Origin: Balneolaceae bacterium
Lineage (GTDB): Bacteria > Bacteroidota > Rhodothermia > Balneolales > Balneolaceae
Length of the DNA stretch: 64,000 nt
Reading direction: 5' to 3'
Assembly: GCA_018401935.1 (NCBI GenBank)
Contig: JAGYJQ010000007.1
Span: forward strand, 62,001 to 126,000
Under the pieces are notes generated by a model. It was given only the letters and a program-made list of their open reading frames with translations, had not been told where the DNA came from and did not search any database. Within the stretch, counting starts at the first letter, position 1. Every line of letters begins with the position of its first letter. Positions 18,451-28,027 of the stretch are shown one piece after another. The position numbers and the translations under genes were made by a program.

Positions 18451-19950
18451 ATGAATACGATTAAAAACAAACTACTCGTACTCGTTAGTGTTGTCTCAAT
18501 CAGCTTATTTAGTTGTGCGGATCTAACAGTAGAGAACTTAAACCAGCCAGATACGGAGCGTGCTTTAGCATCTTCCTCTGACTTGGTTACTTTAGCCGAT
18601 GGTCTGTTTAAGAGTTGGTATAATTCAATACACTCTTATAACGCTGTAGGTATGGGAACGGCAGTACTTGCCGATGCAGCAACTTGTTCTTGGGGTAACC
18701 AAGCAATGCAGTTGTTCGGTACAGAGCCACGTCCAGCTTGGGATAATGCTCCAAACTTCTCCTATGCAGGCATAACTGATTATACATTCAGTAGAATGTA
18801 TTCCATTAACTCATCTGCAACAGATGTATTAACAGCTATGGCCGGTGGAGTTGACTTTGGTGCAGATGCTAAGAGAATCGAAGCTATGGCCAAATTCATG
18901 CAGGGTCTCTCTACAGGATACATTGCATTGGTATTTGATCAAGGCTACATAGTCGATGAAAATACCACTGGCGCTGATCTCACAAGCCCAACGCTTGTTC
19001 CTTACGGTGATATCATGGATCACGCAGTAGGAAAGTTAGTTGAAGCAGCAACTATCGCTAAAGCTAATAGCTTTAGTATATCTGAAACTGTTATCAACAC
19101 ACCAGGTGGTCTTGATAGTGACCAGTTTGCACAAGTAATACACGCATTTGCGGCTCGTTTTACTGCTAATGTAGCTAGAACAAAAGCAGAGCGTTCTGCA
19201 GTTGACTGGGCAGCAGTTCAAACTCATGTAGCTAACGCTGTGGATTCTGACTTCAGTATATATGCTGATGCTTGGGAAACAGGTTTCTGGTACAATGAGC
19301 ACCTAGTATACCTCATTTATCCAGGGTGGGGTCGAGTGGACATGCGCGTTATCAATATGATGGATGACAGCTATCCTGATTGGAATGGCGATGGTGTAGA
19401 CTTTGACGCACCGGATTCTACTAGAATAGCTGATAATGCCGAAGTGGATGACCGACTATGGTCAGACTTTGGTTATTTATCTTCTAACAACTTCCAACCT
19501 GGACGTGGACTGTATTTCTTCTCTAATTTCAGATATACCAAGCATGCTGATTACATTGGAGCTTATGATAAAGTACTTCCAGAAATTAGCTTAAGTGAAA
19601 TGCACATGCTACATGCAGAAGCGTTAGCACAACAAGGAAATGTTGCTGGAGCTGCAGCTATTGTTAACGATCCAACAGGCGCTAGAACTGTACGTGGTGG
19701 ACTTCCGGCTGTAGCTGCTACTGCTGATGCCGTAATGGATGCTATCCATCACGAGCGTATGGTTGAGCAGTTAATCACTGGTATGGGTAACGAATGGTTT
19801 GAAATGAGAGGTAAAGATTACCTTCAAGCTGGTTCACCTCTACATTTACCATTACCTGCTTCAATACTTGAAACTCTTGGTACCGAAAAACCATTCTACA
19901 CCTTTGGTGGTGTTGGTGGACCTGGTGCCTCAACAGGCGGTTGGAGATAA
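18451..19950 (+). CDS. SusD/RagB-family outer-membrane lipoprotein
   Basis: A 499-residue surface lipoprotein that caps the SusC barrel and binds nutrient. The signal peptide ends in lipobox LFSC with Cys22. The N-terminal half is alpha-helical and TPR-like, with the typical early segment ENLNQPDTERALAS. It is shorter and more divergent than classical SusD, and the usual C-terminal part is reduced to HHERMVEQLITGMGNEWFEMRG, which matches the ERxxEL..EG..W.DL region of the family. It starts 18 bp after susC and is followed by a strong terminator. Confidence 0.88.
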   Translation: MNTIKNKLLVLVSVVSISLFSCADLTVENLNQPDTERALASSSDLVTLADGLFKSWYNSIHSYNAVGMGTAVLADAATCSWGNQAMQLFGTEPRPAWDNAPNFSYAGITDYTFSRMYSINSSATDVLTAMAGGVDFGADAKRIEAMAKFMQGLSTGYIALVFDQGYIVDENTTGADLTSPTLVPYGDIMDHAVGKLVEAATIAKANSFSISETVINTPGGLDSDQFAQVIHAFAARFTANVARTKAERSAVDWAAVQTHVANAVDSDFSIYADAWETGFWYNEHLVYLIYPGWGRVDMRVINMMDDSYPDWNGDGVDFDAPDSTRIADNAEVDDRLWSDFGYLSSNNFQPGRGLYFFSNFRYTKHADYIGAYDKVLPEISLSEMHMLHAEALAQQGNVAGAAAIVNDPTGARTVRGGLPAVAATADAVMDAIHHERMVEQLITGMGNEWFEMRGKDYLQAGSPLHLPLPASILETLGTEKPFYTFGGVGGPGASTGGWR

Positions 19951-19970
19951 TTCAACTTAGCTATGATTTT

Positions 19971-20003
19971 AAAAGCCTCGCAGTAATGCGGGGCTTTTTT
20001 TTT
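19971..20003 (+). terminator. rho-independent terminator after susD
   Basis: Stem GCCTCGC (19975-19981) pairs with GCGGGGC (19988-19994) with one T-G wobble, loop AGTAAT, extended by A-T pairs and a run of nine T. Confidence 0.92.
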
Positions 20004-20105
20004 GTATAAATATTTTGATTCAATTGTGGTTTCTATTATGTCTTGATTGCCAGAAATCAATCTTCTAGAAACAAAATTCATGAAATTCTGAAGCGACCTT
20101 AAATA

Positions 20106-20178
<73 letters not shown>

Positions 20179-20356
20179 ATTTAGAACATGAAATATACAA
20201 CTTAATCGGAACCAAGGTCAATACTTTTCTTTAACTATTAAATAACATAAGGACTATGTATTCCCTGACTTATTTCTTGAGTCCAATAGATGTATTTACT
20301 AGTTTAATTGTAATTTGCTTATCGGTTTAAACACTTTAAATAAGACATTAGTCATT

Positions 20357-21703
20357 ATGAGTCACACAAACATACAAGCCAGTGATGTAAGATCAACTTT
20401 AGCCAAGCATATCTTAGCCGATGGGTACGATATGGTTCTTGATTTAGATAAAAGTCATGGAAGTTACTTAGTAGATAAAGTGACCAAGAAAGAATATCTG
20501 GACTTCTTCACCTTTTTTGCTTCGAATCCACTTGGTATGAATCATCCAGCTTTGGATAATGAGGAGTTTATACACAGATTAGGTAAAGCTGCCATTAACA
20601 AACCATCAAACTCAGATATCTATACTGAGTATATGGCAGAATTCATGGAAACATTTGAGCGAGTTGGTATACCTGAATATTTACCCCATGCTTTTTTCAT
20701 TTCCGGCGGTGCGCTTGCAGTGGAAAACGCGATGAAAGTGGCCTTTGACTGGAAAGTTCAGAAAAATTTCGAACGAGGATATAGGGAAGAAAAAGGTCAT
20801 TTGGTTCTACATTTTGAGCATGCCTTCCATGGTCGAACTGGATATACACTATCTGTTACCAACACAGTGCCTGATAAGGTAAAGTATTTTCCTAAGTTTA
20901 ATTGGCCTCGAGTAACTAGTCCGGCCAATCACTACCCTGAGACCGAGGAATCGGTAGCGCATGTAGCAAAGCACGAGCATTTAGCGATCGAACAAGCTAA
21001 ACGATATTTTGAGACTCATAAAGATGATATTGCTTGCATTCTGATTGAACCCATTCAGGCAGAGGGAGGTGATCGTCATTTTAGGCAAGAGTTCCACCAA
21101 GAATTGCGCAAACTAGCGGATACCTACGAAGCACTTCTCATTTACGATGAGGTGCAAACAGGAATTGGATTAACAGGTAAGTTTTGGGCTCATGAGCACT
21201 TTGTGAAACCCGATATCATTGCATTTGGAAAAAAAGCACAGGTTTGCGGAATATTAGCTGGTAATCGAATAGACGAAGTGGAAACTAACTGCTTTAAAGT
21301 GTCTTCTAGAATTAACTCTACCTGGGGTGGTAATCTGGTCGATATGGTTCGGTTCCAACGTATACTTGAAGTCATAGAGCAGGACAACTTAGTGGAAAAT
21401 GCTGCTCATCTAGGAGAACATCTACTTGAAGGACTGCATCAAATGTCAGCAAAACACGCTCACTTTTCTAACCCTCGTGGTAAAGGTCTGCTATGCGCCA
21501 TTGATCTACCTAATACTCATGCTAGAAATGCCGTGGTTTCTGAATGCATGGAGCAAGGGCTTATGATATTGGGTTGTGGAGATAAAACCATACGTTTTAG
21601 GCCTGCGTTGACCGTTTCAAAAACCGAAATAGACCAAGCCCTAAAGATACTCAGTTCGGCTTATAGCTCGGCTATAGATCGCTGTCCTGTAGCAACTGAT
21701 TAA
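20357..21703 (+). CDS. lat: L-lysine 6-transaminase
   Basis: Class III PLP aminotransferase transferring the epsilon-amino group of lysine to 2-oxoglutarate, giving 2-aminoadipate semialdehyde. The 448-residue protein starts at the ATG at 20357; a TTG extension to 20315 is less likely. Family-specific stretches: FFTFFASNPLGMNHPA near 50-64, the PLP-phosphate region FFISGGALAVENAMK, HAFHGRTGYTLSVTNT, and EPIQAEGGDRHFR. The PLP lysine is in FGKKAQVCG at about residues 290-298, followed by STWGGNLVDMVR. No semialdehyde dehydrogenase is adjacent, so the role (lysine breakdown or piperidine synthesis) is open. Confidence 0.92.
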   Translation: MSHTNIQASDVRSTLAKHILADGYDMVLDLDKSHGSYLVDKVTKKEYLDFFTFFASNPLGMNHPALDNEEFIHRLGKAAINKPSNSDIYTEYMAEFMETFERVGIPEYLPHAFFISGGALAVENAMKVAFDWKVQKNFERGYREEKGHLVLHFEHAFHGRTGYTLSVTNTVPDKVKYFPKFNWPRVTSPANHYPETEESVAHVAKHEHLAIEQAKRYFETHKDDIACILIEPIQAEGGDRHFRQEFHQELRKLADTYEALLIYDEVQTGIGLTGKFWAHEHFVKPDIIAFGKKAQVCGILAGNRIDEVETNCFKVSSRINSTWGGNLVDMVRFQRILEVIEQDNLVENAAHLGEHLLEGLHQMSAKHAHFSNPRGKGLLCAIDLPNTHARNAVVSECMEQGLMILGCGDKTIRFRPALTVSKTEIDQALKILSSAYSSAIDRCPVATD

Positions 21704-21766
21704 TCTCCAGGTTTTGTTGGCTTAAATCTTATGTAAAGATGATACATGCTTTATCATCAAACCGTT

Positions 21767-22486
21767 CTACACGAGTTGATGTGAATTCGGCTGAATTACC
21801 ATTTCATTCACAACGTGCGTAGAGGGTAGTTCAAGTATATTACCCACGACCTTAGCAATTACAGCAGGATTTAACATAGCCTCTTTTTTAACTTTCATTT
21901 GAACGTCCTCATCGTCCCAAAACGGAGTGTCCACACCACCTAAATACAATAGAGAAAACTGGGTGTTCGATCTCTTGTGTTCTTCAACCAGACCTTTCAC
22001 CATTCCCTGTATGGCAAATTTAGAGGCGGAATATAAAGCGGAATTCCTCATAATGTATTTGCCCATGGTACCAGGGAAGTAGATCATTCGAGCATGTTCG
22101 GTATTCATGTGTCCGAGGAATGCCTGGGTTGCTAAAAATGTGCCTAATACATTAGTATTTACAACTTGAGCTGCTAATTCTGGGTTGATATCAGCAGAGG
22201 CCTGTATGACCCCTTTTCCATAGGCATGAATGAGCGCATCTACTGGGCCTAATTCACGATGAATTTGAGCAGCCACCTGAGTAAGGGCCTCAGCATTGGT
22301 TACGTTTACAGGAATGGCGTACGCTTCTCCACCTTTTTGGTTAATTTGGCTCGCTATTTTCTCTGCTTTGGTCTGATCTCTGGAGGTAATAACTATTCTG
22401 TAGTTATGAACTTCAAATAAGTGCTGGGCTATAGCTTCACCTAATCCACCGCTACCCCCTAGAATGACTGCAATTGGCTTTGACAT
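21767..22486 (-). CDS. short-chain dehydrogenase/reductase
   Basis: A 239-residue Rossmann-fold oxidoreductase of the SDR family. Nucleotide-binding motif GGSGGLG is at residues 10-16, an N-terminal TSRDQTK after the second strand suggests NADP(H), and the catalytic YSASK tetrad motif lies near residue 150. Substrate is unknown. The central NAG motif is replaced by HAYGKG, similar to some fatty-acid or sepiapterin reductase-like SDRs. It is convergent with the lysine aminotransferase gene and divergent from the ATPase gene. Confidence 0.85.
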   Translation of the reverse strand: MSKPIAVILGGSGGLGEAIAQHLFEVHNYRIVITSRDQTKAEKIASQINQKGGEAYAIPVNVTNAEALTQVAAQIHRELGPVDALIHAYGKGVIQASADINPELAAQVVNTNVLGTFLATQAFLGHMNTEHARMIYFPGTMGKYIMRNSALYSASKFAIQGMVKGLVEEHKRSNTQFSLLYLGGVDTPFWDDEDVQMKVKKEAMLNPAVIAKVVGNILELPSTHVVNEMVIQPNSHQLV

Positions 22487-22694
22487 TACGTATTTGTTAT
22501 TTACTAGTATTTTTGGATGAGTATGATTTCACATTCTAACTTGAAGAATTATTAATTGGTATGAAGCGTTCCAGACGATGGTAATTAGTATAAAGAGTAG
22601 AGATAACATGATAAAATTTTTCTTAGTCCAAAGTGAATGATTAGCTGAAAGCCATAGTTTTAATTTTTATAAACACAACTTTCCAAAGGATAAA

Positions 22695-24209
22695 ATGAAA
22701 CAAAAAACAGCCAATATTGGACTTGTTGACAAGGTTAGTAGACTAGGTGATTTGAAAGAATCTGGGTGGGAGAGTGTGTCCGTTAAGGAAGAAATGAGGA
22801 AGAACTTAATCGCACGAATGAAATCCGATCAGGTCACATTTGATGGAATATTAGGGTATGAGGAAACGGTAATACCGCAGATACAGCAAGCTATACTAGC
22901 CAAACATGATTTTATATTACTGGGTCTGAGAGGGCAGGGAAAAACTCGCCTACTTCGTCAAATGATTTATCTATTAGACGATTTTATGCCCATTGTAGAA
23001 GGTTCTATTATTCACGATGACCCATTTCGACCACTATCACGTTTTGCTCGTGAAATCCTAAATGATATGGGTGATGACACACCTATCACATGGGTTAGCC
23101 GACAAGAACGCTTTAGTGAGAAACTAGCTACTCCGGATACCACCGTCTCTGATTTAATCGGTGATATTGATCCTATAAAAGCGGCTTCTCAAAAGTTAGA
23201 TTTATCGCATGAAGACTCAATAAATTTTGGGTTAATACCCCGCTCCAACCGTGGTATTTTTATCATCAACGAATTGCCTGATTTACAACCACGAATTCAG
23301 GTTGCTCTGCTGAACATTATGCAGGAAAGAGATATTCAGATCAGAGGATTTAAATTTAGGATGCCTTTGGATGTGTGTATGGCGTTTTCAGCCAATCCCG
23401 AAGATTATACCAATCGTGGGAACATAATTACACCGCTTAAAGACCGGATTGACGCCCAAATTATTACCCATTATCCAAAGGATATTGAAACGGCGATGAA
23501 AATCACCGCTCAAGAGTCTTGGACACAAAGAGAAATGAGCGTAGAAGTTCAAATTCCAGATGTGTTTAGGCATATATTGGAACAAGTTGCCTTTGAAGCT
23601 AGGTCATCTGAGTATATTGATCAAAAAAGTGGTGTATCTACCCGTATGACCATTACGGCAATGGAACAAATGATTAGCGCTGCAGAAAGAAGAGCATTGC
23701 TGTTGGGGGCAGATAAAACTCAAATTAGGGTAAGTGATCTATACCACATTATTCCAGCACTAACAGGTAAGTTAGAGCTTGTTTATGAGGGTGAACAAGA
23801 GGGTGCTATTAATGTTGCAAAACGTATTGTTGGTAAAGCTATTACCAAGGTATATAAAAACTTCTTCCCGGATCCCTCTAAGCGTAACGAGGAGTCGCCA
23901 TCGATTTATGAACCTATTGGCTTGCATTTCGAATTAGGGAAGGAATTAATGTTAGGCGATCATATTAATGACAAAGAATATAAGGAAGCATTAAGCGAAG
24001 TAAAGGGTCTTAGGGCCGCAGTAACTGGAGTATTGGGAGAGACAACGGATGATGTAGACGTCATTGCTTGGATGGACCTTACATTAGAGGCCTTGCATCA
24101 GCATTCTATGCTAGGAAAGGAAGAGATAAACCATACCACTAAATACACAGATATGTTAGGTAGTATGTTGGACCAATTGGACACCAGTTCAGGCTATGAT
24201 TTAGAATAA
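22695..24209 (+). CDS. MoxR/ChlI-like AAA+ ATPase
   Basis: A 504-residue AAA+ protein of the magnesium-chelatase/MoxR type. Walker A is GLRGQGKTR near residues 78-86; the Walker B-like segment is GIFIINELPDL; NIMQERDIQIRGFKF and FSANPEDYTNRG correspond to the helix-2 insert and sensor 1 of ChlI-like ATPases. These usually act with a von Willebrand A-domain partner as a chaperone or remodelling unit. No VWA gene is beside it; the next gene is L31, so its partner and target cannot be named. Confidence 0.82.
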   Translation: MKQKTANIGLVDKVSRLGDLKESGWESVSVKEEMRKNLIARMKSDQVTFDGILGYEETVIPQIQQAILAKHDFILLGLRGQGKTRLLRQMIYLLDDFMPIVEGSIIHDDPFRPLSRFAREILNDMGDDTPITWVSRQERFSEKLATPDTTVSDLIGDIDPIKAASQKLDLSHEDSINFGLIPRSNRGIFIINELPDLQPRIQVALLNIMQERDIQIRGFKFRMPLDVCMAFSANPEDYTNRGNIITPLKDRIDAQIITHYPKDIETAMKITAQESWTQREMSVEVQIPDVFRHILEQVAFEARSSEYIDQKSGVSTRMTITAMEQMISAAERRALLLGADKTQIRVSDLYHIIPALTGKLELVYEGEQEGAINVAKRIVGKAITKVYKNFFPDPSKRNEESPSIYEPIGLHFELGKELMLGDHINDKEYKEALSEVKGLRAAVTGVLGETTDDVDVIAWMDLTLEALHQHSMLGKEEINHTTKYTDMLGSMLDQLDTSSGYDLE

Positions 24210-24289
24210 AAGAATTATTATTAACGAATAAATTGAGAGATTACAGATTATTCTTTATCTTTGGTTTCTGAAAAATAAATGATAGGAAT

Positions 24290-24505
24290 ATGAAAGCAGG
24301 CATTCACCCAGATTATAAAGAAGTAACCGTTTTATTAAGTGACGGTACTGAAATGAAAACACGTAGTACGCTGAATACAAAAGAAGGTATTTACAAACCA
24401 GAAGTTGATTCGCGTAACCATCCTTTCTATACCAAAAATACCAATTTCACGTCCAAAGCTGGTCGAGTTGATCGATTCAAGCGTATGTACGACAAGAAAA
24501 AGTAA
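24290..24505 (+). CDS. rpmE2: 50S ribosomal protein L31 type B
   Basis: A 71-residue ribosomal protein starting MKAGIHPDYKEVTVLLSDGT with the NHPFYTKN segment of bL31. It lacks the CxxC zinc pair of type A L31, so it is the zinc-independent type B. It is monocistronic with its own terminator immediately downstream. Confidence 0.95.
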   Translation: MKAGIHPDYKEVTVLLSDGTEMKTRSTLNTKEGIYKPEVDSRNHPFYTKNTNFTSKAGRVDRFKRMYDKKK

Positions 24506-24510
24506 GTTAG

Positions 24511-24535
24511 AGCCATCATCACGATGGCTTTTTTT
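24511..24535 (+). terminator. rho-independent terminator after rpmE2
   Basis: Perfect 7-bp stem AGCCATC (24511-24517) / GATGGCT (24523-24529), 5-base loop, then six T. It contains an ATG at 24524 that is in frame with the next gene, which argues that the true start of that gene is the ATG at 24536, just beyond the hairpin. Confidence 0.9.
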
Positions 24536-25171
24536 ATGCAGATTCAGCGCTTTGAAGTAGGGCCTTTCGCACAAAACACCTATCTGCTATGGGATAATCC
24601 TAAACATGCAGTATTAATAGATGCGGGTTTCTCAAATGATAATGAATTCAACACCTTTTTTGAATTCTTAGAGACTCATCACATTGAAGTTGATGGTATA
24701 CTTCTAACTCACGCCCATGTAGACCACATTTTAGGTTTGCAACGACTTCTACAAACAATCAATTCTCCGGTGTACCATTTTAAGGAAGAATCTTTTTTAT
24801 GGGAAAATTTTGAGCATCAAGCTCGCATGTTTGGGTTTAATGCTATTCTTCCCTCTGTCACCCCTCTACCTTTGACTCATAACCAAATTGTAAAGTTACA
24901 AAACATAGAAATAAAAGTACTTTACACACCAGGTCATGCTCCCGATCATTGTTCGTTTTTTATTGAACATGCTGGGCTCTTACTTTCCGGTGATGCACTC
25001 TTTAAAGAAAGCATAGGTAGGACAGATCTTTACAAGGGTGATTTATCGCTATTGCTTACTAGTATTCGCCAAGAATTGCTACTACTAGGAGACCAGGTAA
25101 AGGTGTATCCAGGGCATGGACCAGCTACATCTATTGGCCACGAAAAACTCCATAATCCTTATTTGGGATAA
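24536..25171 (+). CDS. MBL-fold metallohydrolase (glyoxalase II-like)
   Basis: A 211-residue metallo-beta-lactamase-fold protein. The binuclear metal site shows as THAHVDH near residue 60, then TPGHAPDH and GDALF, with the last His in VYPGHGP. This set matches hydroxyacylglutathione hydrolase-like proteins common in bacteria. It lacks the long C-terminal glutathione-binding domain of true glyoxalase II, so the substrate is unknown. I start at 24536 because the ATG at 24524 lies inside the upstream terminator stem. Confidence 0.88.
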   Translation: MQIQRFEVGPFAQNTYLLWDNPKHAVLIDAGFSNDNEFNTFFEFLETHHIEVDGILLTHAHVDHILGLQRLLQTINSPVYHFKEESFLWENFEHQARMFGFNAILPSVTPLPLTHNQIVKLQNIEIKVLYTPGHAPDHCSFFIEHAGLLLSGDALFKESIGRTDLYKGDLSLLLTSIRQELLLLGDQVKVYPGHGPATSIGHEKLHNPYLG

Positions 25172-25246
25172 CAGAAATGAGATTGTTAGGGAAAAGAGCA
25201 TGCCCTATAGTGGTACAATGTTTGGATCTAGTAAAGTAAAATGATC

Positions 25247-25852
25247 TTATTTATCGGACCTTAACTCTTTAATTTTACTTGTGTAGGTGTCCGCTTTTTC
25301 TTCATTCACAATAACTAGGCGTTCATACATATGAATAGCTTCCTTTTTATTGCCTTGCGCCTCATGTATCTTTGCCAATGTTTCGGATATAATCTCGGCA
25401 ACATCCGAGGAGTCCTCGCTTAAATCCTCCTCACTTACTTCTTCATAAGAATAATTAACACGTTGGCTTTCTACTGCTTCTAAGAGTTCGATAAGTCGGT
25501 CCAGGTCGAGTATTTGAGCAGTTCTGGACCCTTGAACCAATACCTTTCTCCCTTTTTTACCGGATTGAGGTATCTTGGCCTGGAATTGTTCAGGATGTAA
25601 TAAGAAGTAATGTAAGTGCTCCATGAGAGGACTACCAGGAGCATAGGTTTTAGCTTTAAGTGCCTCCGCTATAGCCTTATTTTGATTGCCTTGTATATGA
25701 TGAAACCAAGCTAATAAAAAGCGCCCTACCGCATCAGGATCTCTTTTGGCAACCTGACGTTCTAGCTTTCGCGTCATTCGTACCGGATCGGTATCGAATT
25801 GCTCTACATAACTATTAAGAGAGGGTGGTATGGTAAAAGGAAGAGTCTTCAT
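25247..25852 (-). CDS. TPR-like protein of unknown function
   Basis: A 201-residue, probably cytoplasmic protein with no signal peptide. Two TPR-like helical hairpins are visible near the N-terminus (AVGRFLLAWFHHIQGNQNKA) and one at the C-terminus (AEIISETLAKIHEAQGNKKE), separated by a basic stretch (GKKGRKV) and an acidic EEVSEEDLSEDSSD segment. It lies 118 bp downstream of lptE on the same strand and may be the last gene of the sigma-54 activator-lptE operon. I do not recognise a named family. Confidence 0.7.
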   Translation of the reverse strand: MKTLPFTIPPSLNSYVEQFDTDPVRMTRKLERQVAKRDPDAVGRFLLAWFHHIQGNQNKAIAEALKAKTYAPGSPLMEHLHYFLLHPEQFQAKIPQSGKKGRKVLVQGSRTAQILDLDRLIELLEAVESQRVNYSYEEVSEEDLSEDSSDVAEIISETLAKIHEAQGNKKEAIHMYERLVIVNEEKADTYTSKIKELRSDK

Positions 25853-25970
25853 ATATCGTTAATATATCGGCTTTATGCTACAGATAAAAAGTGAAAATGC
25901 GCCATTTTGCTAATCCTTCTACGCGTCCATTAAATTCTTTGGGTTTGACTTTGGAGACATGGAGGACCTG

Positions 25971-26534
25971 TCACCAATTACTGACAGCATCGTTAAACAT
26001 ATTATTGGCAATCTGAGATAAGGCTTCGGATGCTGCTTCTAATTCCCCATTAATCGGATCTTCGGTAGGATCATAGGTAAAACTACTTGAGAAACTCTTG
26101 TTCCAAAGTGCTTCTTCGCTGCTTGAATATTGAAAACGGGCTTGAACAGTAATACTAACTTGGTTTTGGTTAGCCTGCTCATTTCCACCGATGGCAAAAG
26201 GCCGGTTACTATAGGTTTGAATTCGTCCTTCTATAAAGGCATCTGCGGACTCTAAATTTGAGGCTAATTGTAATCTGCTCTGATTTACAAATCGTTCTAT
26301 CAACGTAGTATTGAGCCGATCACTTAAATCCCCTAAGCCACTACCAGACTGGTCTGGGAAGAAGGGGATGTAAATGGTATTTACTCCATCAGGTATGGAA
26401 GCTCCGGTAAAACTATAACTAAGGCACGAAGAGTTTAGGCTCAATAGTCCCAAAAAAAGGTAGATTAAGAACTTGTTTTTTGACCACCTGTTAATTGAGC
26501 CAGTTGGATAGTCGGAATTCGCTCCATGTTCCAT
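25971..26534 (-). CDS. lptE: LptE-family LPS-assembly lipoprotein
   Basis: A 187-residue outer-membrane lipoprotein that plugs the LptD barrel during lipopolysaccharide export. It has a long N-terminal region, then a hydrophobic segment ending in LNSSC (probable lipidation Cys37) and the Bacteroidota LptE hallmarks YSFTGASIPDGVNTIYIPFF and a C-terminal helix (ALSQIANNMFNDAVSNW). No alternative start codon lies closer to the signal. It begins 24 bp after the sigma-54 activator gene, an arrangement often seen in Bacteroidota. Confidence 0.87.
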   Translation of the reverse strand: MEHGANSDYPTGSINRWSKNKFLIYLFLGLLSLNSSCLSYSFTGASIPDGVNTIYIPFFPDQSGSGLGDLSDRLNTTLIERFVNQSRLQLASNLESADAFIEGRIQTYSNRPFAIGGNEQANQNQVSITVQARFQYSSSEEALWNKSFSSSFTYDPTEDPINGELEAASEALSQIANNMFNDAVSNW

Positions 26535-26558
26535 AGCGAGGTTGTTATTGGGCAGTTA

Positions 26559-27956
26559 TTATTTTTTTTCTAATCCGAATTGATCCAATTTCCGGTATAA
26601 AGTACGTTCACTAATTCCAAGTGTTTCAGATGCTTTGCGCCTATTTCCATCAAAAATTTCTAGCGCTTTTTGGATAAGGAATTTTTCGGTTTCCTCTAGC
26701 GAAGGAATCTCTTTTCCCTTTAACTGTAACATAAAATCGTCCACTTCTTCCTGAATCGGCTCATCGTATGGCTCAAATTCTTCTCCCTTTACTTCACTTT
26801 TCAGGTGTCTTGGTGTGTAACTCATTGCATCCTGGCCCTGAGTATGATCTAGTTTAATGTGTCCAGGATTGGAATAGTCTATTGGATTAGCTTGCCCGCT
26901 TTGCGTAGTTGCATTTACATGATCTAGTGAAGATGTATTTCCTCCTACACCAAGTAATGCGGGTAACTGAGGATTGTTTTTACTTGAGAATAACGAGTAT
27001 ACCAGATTGGCGAGCATTTTTTTTAGGTCACCAATATCGTTACTCATTTCAAGAAGAGCGCGATAGATTAATTCCGAACCTTGTTGACCAGATTGTTGAT
27101 TTCTGTTGTCTGTGTTATCTATGCTTCCTTGAAGCATGGGTAGGTTATCCGCAGAACCAATGCTTTGGCGTCCTTTTAAGTATTTTCTGAGGGTGTCAAC
27201 ATCGACAAATTGTGACTTTTCTAACACAACCAGCTGCTCGGCTATGTTTCGTAGTTCACGAATATTACCTGGCCATCGATAGGAGCTCAGTAAAGCCTTT
27301 GCTTCATCAGAGAAACCTCGAAATACTGAGTCATACTTTCTGGAGTAATGTTCGACAAAATTTCTAAATATGGGAATAATATCTTCCGATCTATCTCGTA
27401 ATGCAGGAAGGTGAATTTGGACAGTGTCCAAGCGGTAATACAAATCTTCTCTAAAACTACCTTCTTTTACTAATTCCCAAAGATCTTTGTTGGTGGCAGC
27501 AATGATACGCACATCTGCGGTTTGCAGCTTAGATGAACCTACCCGGAAGAACTCACCGTTTTCTAAAATTCGGAGAAGCTTGACTTGAACATTTTTAGGA
27601 GTATCACCAATTTCGTCTAAGAATATAGTACCCCCATCTGCCTTCTCAAAATACCCTTGGCGAGTATCGTTTGCCCCAGTAAAGGCTCCTTTCTCATGAC
27701 CAAATAGTTCACTTTCAATAATACCTTCCGGAATCGCACCACAATTTACGATGATAAGTTCATTCTGCTTTCGAAGGCTCATGCCATGAATAGCTCTCGC
27801 AGTAACATCTTTGCCTACTCCACTTTCACCCTGTAAGAGCACGGTAATGTCGGTTTTTGCAACCTGCATTATTTTATCCACTACCTGGCGGAGTGCATCA
27901 GAACTACCTAAAAGTCCAAATTGTTGTTGAAATACTTCTCTATCCATATCTATCAT
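26559..27956 (-). CDS. sigma-54-dependent transcriptional activator, no receiver domain
   Basis: A 465-residue enhancer-binding protein. The AAA+ core starts almost at the N-terminus: Walker A GESGVGKD, the sigma-54 contact loop GAFTGA, Walker [11 protein letters not shown] and the arginine-finger region. A poorly conserved linker (about 265-400) contains a Ser/Gln/Asn-rich stretch. The C-terminus is a Fis-type helix-turn-helix ([19 protein letters not shown]). No response-regulator or GAF domain precedes the core, so activity must be set by expression or a partner. It leads into lptE, suggesting an envelope link. Start may be Met1 or Met4. Confidence 0.93.
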   Translation of the reverse strand: MIDMDREVFQQQFGLLGSSDALRQVVDKIMQVAKTDITVLLQGESGVGKDVTARAIHGMSLRKQNELIIVNCGAIPEGIIESELFGHEKGAFTGANDTRQGYFEKADGGTIFLDEIGDTPKNVQVKLLRILENGEFFRVGSSKLQTADVRIIAATNKDLWELVKEGSFREDLYYRLDTVQIHLPALRDRSEDIIPIFRNFVEHYSRKYDSVFRGFSDEAKALLSSYRWPGNIRELRNIAEQLVVLEKSQFVDVDTLRKYLKGRQSIGSADNLPMLQGSIDNTDNRNQQSGQQGSELIYRALLEMSNDIGDLKKMLANLVYSLFSSKNNPQLPALLGVGGNTSSLDHVNATTQSGQANPIDYSNPGHIKLDHTQGQDAMSYTPRHLKSEVKGEEFEPYDEPIQEEVDDFMLQLKGKEIPSLEETEKFLIQKALEIFDGNRRKASETLGISERTLYRKLDQFGLEKK

Positions 27957-28027
27957 TATGACATTATGGCGTAATATACGAAATTTGTAGCAGAGGTTGG
28001 GTAGTAAAGAGTCTAATTAGGGCTAGA

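Noticed and set aside
24524-24535. Upstream ATG of the MBL-fold gene
   Set aside because: It lies in the stem and T-run of the rpmE2 terminator; the next in-frame ATG at 24536 is a better start.
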